This document shows, piece after piece, positions 41,424-48,538 of a stretch of 49,171 nucleotides of DNA. The notes under the pieces were generated by a model, which was not told the DNA's origin, searched no databases, and saw only the letters and a program-made list of their open reading frames with translations. The position numbers and the translations under genes were made by a program. This DNA comes from an uncultured bacterium (lineage in GTDB: Bacteria; Verrucomicrobiota; Kiritimatiellia; RFP12; UBA1067), in contig CADAKF010000002.1 in the NCBI GenBank assembly GCA_902788415.1, positions 1-49,171 of the forward strand, read 5' to 3'. The number at the start of each line of letters is the position of its first letter. Position 1 is the stretch's first letter.

Positions 41424-42493
41424 GAGGAGCGAGGAAGCAAAAGCGTAAAGACGCAACCCTTCGGCTCATTCGCCCGAACGGTCAGGTCGCCGCCCATCTG
41501 ACGCGCAAACTCGCGCGCCGTGCAAAGCCCGATGCCGAAGCCGCCCTTGCCGCTCTCAAGCACCGTTCGCGCCCGATAATAGCGGTCGAACGCCTTCTTC
41601 ATCTGCCGCGGCGTCATGCCCTGCCCCTCGTCGGCGAACTCGACCTTGACGAACGCGCCCTCGCGCACAAACCTCACCGACACCTTCCCGTACGGCGCCG
41701 CGTACTTGAGGTCGTTGCCGAAGAGGTTCCAGAGGATCTGCAGCGTCATCGCCTCGTCGGCCATGGCGAAAGTTTGAAGGTTTGAAGGTTTGAAGGTTTG
41801 AAAGTCGACCGCTCCGCCTTCGCTGTCCCCGTAGTCGGCGGCGAAGAGCTGATAGGCCTCTTTCGTCAGGGCCACGATGTCAATCGGCTTCAGTTCCGGT
41901 TTCTTCCGCTTGCCGCCGAGCTTCAGGAAATCCTTGATGTTATTGACGATGAGGAGCATCCGCTCGTTGAGCTTCTTCGCCTCGTCGTCGCATTTCCCGA
42001 TCATCATCCTCATCCCCACGAGCGGCGTCGTCAGATCATGCGCCGTCGCCGCGAGGAAGTCGTCGCGCGACTTCACGAACTTCCAGAAATAGCGAACACC
42101 AAAAACAGTCATCGCCACGAACAGCAGCGCAATCAAGGCCCCCGCAGGGTAGAATATCGTCCTGAAGTCGAGCCCTTGCACTGGTTCGACGACGAGCCGA
42201 TAGGCCTTATCGCCCTTGAAATACCAGACCAGCCCGCGTTCATACCCCCATGGTTCCTTCGTGATTTTGAGTTCCCCGCGTTTCAAGCCAGATGCGGCAA
42301 AATCAAACACTTCGCCTCTGCCCGCCTCTTTTGCCTCGACAGTCAGGGCCCGATACTCCTGCTGAACTCGTCGCTGTTCGTTGCGCTCGAACTGCGGCAC
42401 CTTGTCAATCAGAAAATAGACAACCGCCCCAACCAGCATGAGCGCTGGCAGCGAGATGAGAACGCTGTTCCAAATGAGCCAGCGGTCTTTCAT
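41420..42493 (-). CDS. Membrane sensor histidine kinase
   Basis: A 357-residue kinase: TM1 about 8-29 and TM2 about 112-135 with a periplasmic domain of 80 residues between them. The dimerisation box is DDFLAATAHDLTTPLVGMRM with phospho-acceptor H152, the N-box LWNLFGNDLKYA, and G boxes FADEGQGM and GKGGFGIGLCTAREFARQMGG. No HAMP domain and no response regulator gene adjacent, so the partner is unknown. Regulation of the adjoining efflux operon is plausible from position only. About 15 residues (DFQTFKPSNLQTFAM) in front of the N-box are from a GAAGGTTT array. ATGA overlap with the ELM1-like gene. Confidence 0.92.
   Translation of the reverse strand: MKDRWLIWNSVLISLPALMLVGAVVYFLIDKVPQFERNEQRRVQQEYRALTVEAKEAGRGEVFDFAASGLKRGELKITKEPWGYERGLVWYFKGDKAYRLVVEPVQGLDFRTIFYPAGALIALLFVAMTVFGVRYFWKFVKSRDDFLAATAHDLTTPLVGMRMMIGKCDDEAKKLNERMLLIVNNIKDFLKLGGKRKKPELKPIDIVALTKEAYQLFAADYGDSEGGAVDFQTFKPSNLQTFAMADEAMTLQILWNLFGNDLKYAAPYGKVSVRFVREGAFVKVEFADEGQGMTPRQMKKAFDRYYRARTVLESGKGGFGIGLCTAREFARQMGGDLTVRANEPKGCVFTLLLPRSS
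41768..41806. repeat. Family B (GAAGGTTT) array inserted in frame in the kinase gene
   Basis: Four AGGTTTGA units, the same as in the macA-ATPase gap (38735-38768). They encode FQTFKPSNLQTF between strand and N-box of the ATPase domain. Confidence 0.85.
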
Positions 42494-43467
42494 AGCCCCA
42501 TCAGCGCCTTCGCCCGCGCGAACTGCGCGGAGAGATCGACCTTGCGGTTGCCGTCCACGTATCCGCCGGTGCGGAGGTCCTCGACGAAGCGACGGAACTT
42601 GTGCGGACCGGGCTTCAGGTTGTCGAGCGCGACGACCTCGGCCGTCCCGAACGTGCAGGACTCCGAGAGCATCCCCGTCGACTCGGCCGTCACGTACAGC
42701 TTCTTCGCAAGCTTCACAAACGCCGGAATCGGATTGAAATGGTCCTTCGAATAAAGAAGCTTGTAGTCCCACGGATAGCCGTCGACAACCGACTCCACCT
42801 CCGGCGGCGTGCGACGCGAGGTCGTGACCCAAAATTCAGGTTGAAGGCTGGAGGTTGAAGGTTGAACGGCGGAATGGAAAATGGCGTCAAGCTGGGTCTT
42901 CATCCACTCGGGCGTCATCGTCGAGCACTTGTTCGGCCCCCCGACGATCACCGCCACGGCTCCTCGCTTGCTGTCGTACGCGTGCTGTCCCCGCCTCTCC
43001 CGAAACGCCGCCACGCCCTTCTCGTAGAACGCCTCGTCGTTCGCCACCAGGTTCGCCGGGATCTCAATTACATTCGCCGCGGCTTTCGGACGGTCGAACG
43101 CCGGCGCCAGCACGCAGTCAAAACTCTTGATGTCATATCCCCTCGGATACAACACCACCCCGCACTTCACACCCATTTTCTTCGCCACAGCCTTCGCCGC
43201 ATAGAAGGTTCCAGATCCCGTCCCAATCACCGCGGAAAGTGGAGAAGCGGAATCCTTGTTCTGAAGCGGAAAGGATTCCGCTCCTCCGCTCAGCAGCGCC
43301 GTCGTTCTAACCCCCACACGATCCAACAAATAACTCAGCGCCTTCGCAAGTTTCGACTTGAAATGAACCTCAACCAGCTCGAATTCGCACCCAAGCGCCC
43401 GCGCAAAGGCCTTCGACTGATTCTCGTGCCCCGCTTTTCCGTCCGTCAATATCAGCACCTTGCCCAT
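42490..43467 (-). CDS. ELM1-family protein (mitochondrial-fission ELM1-like)
   Basis: A 325-residue protein of the ELM1 family found in plants and many Gram-negative bacteria: N-terminal GKVLILTDGKAGHENQSKA, IGTGSGTFYAAKAVAK, VVLYPRG, VIVGGPNKCSTM, WVTTSRRTPPEVE and a C-terminal YVTAESTGMLSESCTFG. The fold resembles GT-B glycosyltransferases; a role in envelope glycolipid synthesis is an inference. Start ATG 43467 with GGAGGG upstream; a longer reading to 43884 is antisense to the DHH gene. Two in-frame repeat insertions: NKDSASPLS around 43238-43291 (family E) and AVQPSTSSLQPE around 42836-42872 (family B). ATGA to the kinase. Confidence 0.85.
   Translation of the reverse strand: MGKVLILTDGKAGHENQSKAFARALGCEFELVEVHFKSKLAKALSYLLDRVGVRTTALLSGGAESFPLQNKDSASPLSAVIGTGSGTFYAAKAVAKKMGVKCGVVLYPRGYDIKSFDCVLAPAFDRPKAAANVIEIPANLVANDEAFYEKGVAAFRERRGQHAYDSKRGAVAVIVGGPNKCSTMTPEWMKTQLDAIFHSAVQPSTSSLQPEFWVTTSRRTPPEVESVVDGYPWDYKLLYSKDHFNPIPAFVKLAKKLYVTAESTGMLSESCTFGTAEVVALDNLKPGPHKFRRFVEDLRTGGYVDGNRKVDLSAQFARAKALMGL
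42836..42872. repeat. Family B-like AGGTTGA array inserted in frame in the ELM1-like gene
   Basis: AGGTTGAAGGCTGGAGGTTG, then AAGGTTG, then AACGGCGGAA. It is followed by the same tail as the unrelated arrays at 1310, 4793 and 48434. It encodes QPSTSSLQPE. Confidence 0.75.
43238..43291. repeat. Family E nested palindrome inserted in frame in the ELM1-like gene
   Basis: AGTGGAGAAGCGGAATCCTT, six bases, then AAGCGGAAAGGATTCCGCT and CCTCCGCT. The core 18-mer is identical to the one forming the end of cmk (10679-10696). Confidence 0.85.
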
Positions 43468-43477
43468 TCCAGCACCC

Positions 43478-43522
43478 TCCGCCGCTTGCCAACCGCTAAA
43501 AGCTAATCGCCAACAGCTATCT
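43478..43522. repeat. Heptad array between the DHH phosphoesterase and ELM1-like genes
   Basis: Five or six CTAAAAG/CTAATCG/CCAACAG/CTAT units. The TAG stop of the upstream gene is inside (GATTAGC). In this case the downstream gene keeps a GGAGGG site beyond the array. Confidence 0.85.
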
Positions 43523-44525
43523 TCGCCGTCTTCCGATTGGCGCTTTTCAGCATCTCGCGGACCGCCGCGCGCATCTGGCGCTTGGCAGACCCCATCGACG
43601 CCTTGATCGTGCAACCGGCCGCCTTGACGTGTCCGCCACCGCCGAACTTCGTGGCAAGGACCGTCGCATCCCAATTGCCGCGCGTGCGGATCGAACAACG
43701 TGTCTCCTTGGTGCGGTCGGGAATCTGGTAGAAGAAGAGCGCAATCTCGTTCTTCACCACGGACCGCGGAATCTCGATGATATCCTCGGCGTCTGCCTTC
43801 GTGCCGCGCACCTCGCGGAAGTCGTCTCGCGTCAGTGTCACCTCGGCGACCTTGCGGTTCTTCCAGACATGCAGCGACCGCCACGCGATGCGCTTCAGCT
43901 CGATCGCCTTGCGCGGAAAGGTTCCGTAGAGGATGTCGTTGATGAGCGCCGTGCGAACGCCGTATTTAAGTAAGTCGCCCGCCGCGCGCATCGTTCCCGG
44001 CTTTGTCGAGTCGTAGGCAAACCGGCCCGAGTCGGTGACAATCGCCACCCACAGCGCCTCGGCGATCGCCGCGTCAAGCTTCCACTCGTTCCACTTCGCA
44101 ATCTGCCAGACGATCTCGCCCGTAGAAGACGCCTCGGGATCGACAATGGAGACGTCGGCAAAAGAGCCGTCGTTTGTGACGTGATGGTCGATACAGAGCT
44201 TCGGCAGCTTTTCTGCGACGGGCCGCACTTCAGGCGGCATCCGCGCGAAAGACGCACAGTCAACGGCAATGAAAAGGTCAAACTTCTTCTGCCGCTTCAG
44301 CTTGCGGACGGGAATCAAGTCCGCAACCCCCTCCAGAAAACCCGGCTTCCCGAGCGCATTCACATCCGCTGTGGCGAACGCCTCGTGTCCGGCCCTTCGG
44401 AGAAGTCGCGCAAGCGCAATCATAGAACCAAGAGAATCCCCGTCTGGGCTCAGATGGCCCGAGACGAGGATTCGCTTGGAGGCGGCGATCAGCTTCATCG
44501 CCGCCGCGTAGTTTTCACGCTTCAC
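43503..44525 (-). CDS. nrnA: DHH/DHHA1 phosphoesterase, NrnA-like
   Basis: A 340-residue bifunctional oligoribonuclease / pAp phosphatase type protein: SGHLSPDGDSLGSMIALARLL, FIAVDCASFARM, the DHH motif CIDHHVTND, AIVTDSGRFAYDSTK, and the C-terminal DHHA1 substrate motif FGGGGHVKAAG. It degrades nanoRNA or 3'-phosphoadenosine 5'-phosphate with manganese. Start GTG 44525 follows the secDF TAA with no gap, so translation is probably coupled. The last residues (AKIAVGD) and TAG come from a heptad array. Confidence 0.92.
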   Translation of the reverse strand: MKRENYAAAMKLIAASKRILVSGHLSPDGDSLGSMIALARLLRRAGHEAFATADVNALGKPGFLEGVADLIPVRKLKRQKKFDLFIAVDCASFARMPPEVRPVAEKLPKLCIDHHVTNDGSFADVSIVDPEASSTGEIVWQIAKWNEWKLDAAIAEALWVAIVTDSGRFAYDSTKPGTMRAAGDLLKYGVRTALINDILYGTFPRKAIELKRIAWRSLHVWKNRKVAEVTLTRDDFREVRGTKADAEDIIEIPRSVVKNEIALFFYQIPDRTKETRCSIRTRGNWDATVLATKFGGGGHVKAAGCTIKASMGSAKRQMRAAVREMLKSANRKTAKIAVGD

Positions 44526-47081
44526 TTACGCCTTCTCTTCGGCTTCGAACGCGGGACGCTTGCCCTTGTACCACCAGAACATGATCGGGGTGGCGATGAA
44601 GACCGAGGAGAACGTGCCCGCGATGACGCCAATCAGCATGATGAGCGCGAAGTCGAAGATCGAGCCGTCGCCGAACGCGAAGAGCGCGAGAACCGCGAAG
44701 AATGTCGTCACCGAAGTGATGACCGTACGCGAGAGGCACGCATTGATCGACTTGTTGCAGACATCGTAGAACGAAAGCTTCTTGTCGTGACGGAGCGTTT
44801 CGCGGATGCGGTCGAACACGACGACCGTGTCGTTCACGGAGTAGCCGATGATCGTCAGCACCGCGGTGATCACGATCAGCGAGATCTGACGCCCGCAAAG
44901 CGAGAAGAGTCCGATCGAGATGAGCGCATCGTGCGCCAGCGCGACGAGCGCGCCAAGGCCGAAGCCGAACTTGAAGCGGAAACCGACATAGACGAGAATC
45001 GCCAGGAGCGAGAACAGGACGGCGTTGCGGCCGGAGTTCTTGAGGTCCTTGCCGACCATCGATCCGACTTCGTCCACCGACGCGGCCGCAATCTCCGCCT
45101 GCGGGAACTTCTCCTGCAGAAGCTTCGTCACGTACGCGCCGACGTCCTTGTTTTCAAGCGCCTGGCCCTTCGCCGTCTCGGCCGTCTCGCCCGTCTTGAC
45201 GAGCAGCGTCGCATCGCCGACGCCCTGCTGGTACTGGATGACCGCCGCGTTATCGAACTCGTTCAGGGCCGCGCGGATGTCCGCGACCGCCGGCTTCGCC
45301 TCGTTCTTGAGGTTGTACACGATCGACGTGCCGCCGGTGAGGTCGACGGACAGGACGTCCGCCTTGTTGTTCACGAAGCGCATCACGAAAATCGCGAGCG
45401 AAATCGCGATAATCAGGAAGGATCCGCAGACCGTGAACTTCGTCACCTTCATGAAGTCATACTTCGGATTCTTGAAGAAGTGCATCATCTTGAACGGCGT
45501 CATCCGGTCCGGATTGACGCAGTGATCGAAGACGAGACGCGTGACGACGACCGCCGTGAACAGCGAGATGACGACGCCCGCCGTGAGGGTGATCGCAAAG
45601 CCGCGCACCGGGCCCGTGCCGACCACGAAGAGAATGACGCCCGTGATGATCGTCGTCAGGTTCGAGTCGAAGATCGCGGTGAACGCACGGCTGTAGCCGA
45701 GCTTAATCGCCTCGCCCGCCGCCTTCTTCGACAGAAACTCCTCGCGGATGCGCTCGAAGATGAGGACGTTCGCGTCAACCGCCATGCCGAGCGAGAGGAC
45801 AAGGCCCGCGATGCCCGGCATCGTCAGGACCGGCAACTGCATCGAGCCGCCGCCGCCCATCGCCGGGTCATGCGCGAAGACGCCAAGGATGTTTGCGACG
45901 AACACGAGCGCCGTCGGGAGGAGCGCGATGTCGAGGAAGAGCGCGATGTCGGCGACAAGACCGGACATCCAGTAGTAGATGAACATGAACACGGCGACGA
46001 GACAGAAGCCGAGCGCCGCGGCGATGAGACCCGCGTGAATCGCGTCCTCACCGACCGTCGGGGCGACCGTCGTCTCCGCGAGGATCTTCATCGGCGCCGG
46101 CAACGCGCCCGCGTTCAGCTCATCGGAGAGCTTCTTCGCGCTCTTCGCATCGAAACGGCCCGTGATCTGACCCTGCGAGCCGATCTCGCTCTGGATGACC
46201 GGCGCGGAAATGAGCTGGTCGTCGAGGATGATCGCGAGCTGGCGGCCGCGGTCCGTCGGGTTCTTCGGACCATGCGCCTTGTAGTTGCGCGTGAGGGTCG
46301 AGAACTTGCGGCCACCCTCGGCGGACAGGCGGAAGCCGATCGCAAGCGAACCGGTCGTCGGGTCGCGCTCGACCATGGAGGAGACGAGGTCCTCGCCCGT
46401 CACACGCGGATCCGTGCTGCGCGCAACGAAGTTCGGCGAGTAGGTGCCGTCGCCGTTCTCCTCGAGCATGAAGCTGTAGCGCGCATCCGGCGTCTCGAAG
46501 CGGGAGAGCTGCGCCGCATAGCCAGGCTGCTTGGAAATCTCGGCCCAGTTCTCAACGCGGGCATAGCCGCTGCCACTCTTCTTGTAGCCGGGCGGGCAGA
46601 CGTCCTTGGAGAGGAGCTTCGCGACGAGCTGGTCGTTCTTCGGATGCGTCAGGCGGAACTCGAGGAACGCCGCGTTCTGCAGCGAGGCCTTCGCCTCCTT
46701 GCGGGTCTTCTCGTCGGCACCCGGAAGCTGGACGAGCAGACGGTGATTCTTCAGACCCTGGATGACCGGCTCGTTCGTGCCCATCGCGTCGACACGACGG
46801 CGGATGACCTGAATGATGCGGTCGTCGCAGCCCTCAAGCGTCTTCGCAATCTGGGCCTCGACGGCACCCTCCTGGTTCGTAATCGCCGGATTCGCCGCGA
46901 TGATCGACTGCGCGAGCTTCTCCGTGTCGACGCCCAGCGTGAACGACGTGCCACCATTCAGGTCAAGGCCGAGACGGACCTTCTCCTTCGGCGGATTGCA
47001 GACATAGAAGCTAACGACGGCAATCAACGCCAGAATCAGCCATTTCCAGATGTTATTACGACCAACGGATTCCTTAGCCAT
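44526..47081 (-). CDS. secDF: Fused protein translocase SecDF
   Basis: An 851-residue fusion of SecD and SecF. TM1 is at about 12-28, then LGLDLNGGTSFTLGV, the large P1 periplasmic domain (RVDAMGTNEPVIQ, DDQLISAPVIQSEIGSQGQI), and the five-helix cluster with MPGIAGLVLSLGMAVDANVLIFERIREE. Then comes the SecF half: TM at about 575-595, SVDLTGGTSIVYNL, GSMVGKDLKNSGRNAVLFSLL and VNDTVVVFDRIRE. It uses the proton/sodium gradient to pull proteins out of SecYEG. I chose ATG 47081, behind GAGGATAG and 31 nt from the start of transcription; the 26 extra residues of the longer reading cover the promoter. It heads the operon secDF-nrnA-ELM1-kinase. Confidence 0.96.
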   Translation of the reverse strand: MAKESVGRNNIWKWLILALIAVVSFYVCNPPKEKVRLGLDLNGGTSFTLGVDTEKLAQSIIAANPAITNQEGAVEAQIAKTLEGCDDRIIQVIRRRVDAMGTNEPVIQGLKNHRLLVQLPGADEKTRKEAKASLQNAAFLEFRLTHPKNDQLVAKLLSKDVCPPGYKKSGSGYARVENWAEISKQPGYAAQLSRFETPDARYSFMLEENGDGTYSPNFVARSTDPRVTGEDLVSSMVERDPTTGSLAIGFRLSAEGGRKFSTLTRNYKAHGPKNPTDRGRQLAIILDDQLISAPVIQSEIGSQGQITGRFDAKSAKKLSDELNAGALPAPMKILAETTVAPTVGEDAIHAGLIAAALGFCLVAVFMFIYYWMSGLVADIALFLDIALLPTALVFVANILGVFAHDPAMGGGGSMQLPVLTMPGIAGLVLSLGMAVDANVLIFERIREEFLSKKAAGEAIKLGYSRAFTAIFDSNLTTIITGVILFVVGTGPVRGFAITLTAGVVISLFTAVVVTRLVFDHCVNPDRMTPFKMMHFFKNPKYDFMKVTKFTVCGSFLIIAISLAIFVMRFVNNKADVLSVDLTGGTSIVYNLKNEAKPAVADIRAALNEFDNAAVIQYQQGVGDATLLVKTGETAETAKGQALENKDVGAYVTKLLQEKFPQAEIAAASVDEVGSMVGKDLKNSGRNAVLFSLLAILVYVGFRFKFGFGLGALVALAHDALISIGLFSLCGRQISLIVITAVLTIIGYSVNDTVVVFDRIRETLRHDKKLSFYDVCNKSINACLSRTVITSVTTFFAVLALFAFGDGSIFDFALIMLIGVIAGTFSSVFIATPIMFWWYKGKRPAFEAEEKA

Positions 47082-47118
47082 TTTGAATCTATCCTCTTTT
47101 TTGAGACTTTGAGGTAAA

Positions 47119-47148
47119 ATTATACCATATTGCCGCGGCAAAAGGCAA
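47119..47148 (-). promoter_or_regulatory. Promoter of the secDF operon
   Basis: -10 TATAAT at 47119-47124 preceded by TGG, and -35 TTGCCT at 47143-47148, spacer 18 nt. The -35 box lies in the loop of the hairpin at 47129-47160. Confidence 0.7.
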
Positions 47149-47160
47149 GGCCGCGGCAAT
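47129..47160 (-). terminator. GC-rich hairpin between fucO and secDF, possible terminator
   Basis: Perfect 11-bp arms ATTGCCGCGGC / GCCGCGGCAAT with a 10-nt loop, 24 nt past the fucO stop. Only a mixed A/T stretch (ATGGTATAATTTT) follows, so termination is likely but imperfect. Confidence 0.6.
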
Positions 47161-47184
47161 AGGAGATCAACTTGCGAAAAACGC

Positions 47185-48333
47185 TTACATCAAGCCCTTA
47201 TAGAGCTTTTCGATGTCTTTGACCGTCAAATCGCGCGGATTCCCGGGACGACACGCGTCCGCATAGGCCGATTTCGCGAGAAAAGCGACGTCTTCCTTTC
47301 TCAGGACGCCCTTCAGGTTCGCCGGGATGCCGACGTCCTTCGAGAGCTTCTCGACCGCGGCGATCGCCGCCTTGCGGACCTTCGCAAGCGGCATCTTGTC
47401 CGCGTCCTTCACGCCCATTGCGATCGCAATCTTGCGGTACTTGTCGCCCGTCTTCGGCGCGTTGAACTTCATCGCCGTCGGCAGGAGAATCGCGCACGCC
47501 TTGCCGTGCGGCATGTCGTAGAGCGCCGAAAGCCCGTGCGCCATCGAGTGATCGATGCCAAGGCCGACGTTCGAAAAGCCCATGCCGGCGATGTACTGGC
47601 CGAGCGCCATGCCCGCACGGCCGGACGGCTTGTTCGCGACGGCGTCGCGCAGGGAGAGGGAAATGAGGCGGATCGCCTCGAGATGCATCATGTCCGTCAT
47701 CGGGCACGCCGCCTTGGTGATGAGACCCTCGATCGCGTGCGTCAGCGCGTCCATGCCCGTGAACGCGGTGAGTCCGCGCGGCATCGAGCTCATCATGTCC
47801 GGATCGACGAACGCAACGACCGGGATGTCGTGCGGATCGACGCAGACGAACTTGCGTTTCTTCTCGACATCCGTGATGACGTAGTTGATCGTCACTTCCG
47901 CCGCCGTGCCGGCGGTCGTCGGAACGGCGAGAATCGGCAAGCACTTGTTCTTCGTCGGCGCGATGCCCTCGAGCGAACGGACGTCCGCGAACTTCGGATT
48001 CGTCATGATGATGCCGACGCCCTTTGCCGTGTCCATCGAGCTGCCACCGCCAATGGCGATGATGCAGTCGGCCTTCGCCGCCTTCGCCGCCTTCACGCCG
48101 TTCTTCACATTCGCAATCGTCGGATTCGGCTTGATCTCGGAGTAGACCGCGAACTTCACTTTCGCCTTCTCGAGGAGATCCGTCACCTTCTTCGTGACAC
48201 CGAACTTGATGAGGTCGGGATCGGAAAAGACGATCGGCTTCTTCAGTCCGCGCGCCGCGAGCTCCGCGACAATCGACTCGATCGCGCCAGCGCCATGATA
48301 CGAGGTTTCGTTGAGAATAATGCGGTTTACCAT
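47185..48333 (-). CDS. fucO: Iron-dependent alcohol dehydrogenase, FucO-like lactaldehyde reductase
   Basis: A 382-residue group III alcohol dehydrogenase. The start VNRIILNETSYHGAGA, the NAD motif IGGGSSMDTAKG (94-105), TAGTAAEVTINYVITD, metal ligands D195 and H199 in GMDALTHAIEG, the His pair in GFSNVGLGIDHSMAH and MPHGKACAILLP, and the end GNPRDLTVKDIEKLY all match the FucO pattern (lactaldehyde:1,2-propanediol oxidoreductase). It would reduce L-lactaldehyde from fucose or rhamnose breakdown, regenerating NAD+ in fermentation. ATG 48333 has AAAGGAGTGACTG upstream; the longer reading to 48489 covers promoter, terminator and a repeat. Monocistronic. Confidence 0.9.
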   Translation of the reverse strand: MVNRIILNETSYHGAGAIESIVAELAARGLKKPIVFSDPDLIKFGVTKKVTDLLEKAKVKFAVYSEIKPNPTIANVKNGVKAAKAAKADCIIAIGGGSSMDTAKGVGIIMTNPKFADVRSLEGIAPTKNKCLPILAVPTTAGTAAEVTINYVITDVEKKRKFVCVDPHDIPVVAFVDPDMMSSMPRGLTAFTGMDALTHAIEGLITKAACPMTDMMHLEAIRLISLSLRDAVANKPSGRAGMALGQYIAGMGFSNVGLGIDHSMAHGLSALYDMPHGKACAILLPTAMKFNAPKTGDKYRKIAIAMGVKDADKMPLAKVRKAAIAAVEKLSKDVGIPANLKGVLRKEDVAFLAKSAYADACRPGNPRDLTVKDIEKLYKGLM

Positions 48334-48366
48334 TTCAGTCACTCCTTTGGATTTGAAAACTGCTCT

Positions 48367-48372
48367 ATTATA
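48367..48372 (-). promoter_or_regulatory. Extended -10 box of fucO
   Basis: TGCTATAAT on the minus strand. The bases just upstream are the T tract of the preceding terminator, so the two signals are fused. Leader about 27 nt with AAAGGAG. Confidence 0.65.
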
Positions 48373-48374
48373 GC

Positions 48375-48400
48375 AAAAACGCCGCGGAATGGCCGCGGCG
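48375..48400 (-). terminator. Intrinsic terminator of the gene entering from the right
   Basis: CGCCGCGG-5 nt-CCGCGGCG stem followed on the minus strand by TTTTT. It ends transcription of the gene at 48539 and directly precedes the fucO -10 box. Confidence 0.85.
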
Positions 48401-48433
48401 AAAGCATCACAAAACGAAGCTGCGTTTGAACGT

Positions 48434-48478
48434 GGTTTGTCAATCAGGTGAATCAGGTGAGTCAGGTGAAACGGCGGA
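48434..48478. repeat. Family D repeat, intergenic copy
   Basis: TTTGTCAATCA, then GGTGAATCA / GGTGAGTCA / GGTGA units, then AACGGCGGAA. It has the same head and tail as the copy inside the alpha/beta hydrolase gene 47 kb away (1310-1351). The 205-nt region 48334-48538 otherwise holds only the promoter and terminator. Confidence 0.8.
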
Positions 48479-48538
48479 AAGCAAAACACATACGGGGCGC
48501 CTGATTAAATGGCAGCACTGACAATGATGCAAAGTGGA

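Noticed and set aside
44181-47117. Plus-strand open frame of 978 residues opposite secDF
   Set aside because: Composed of Arg/Asp/Glu/Val-rich low-complexity shadow sequence; secDF on the other strand is unambiguous.
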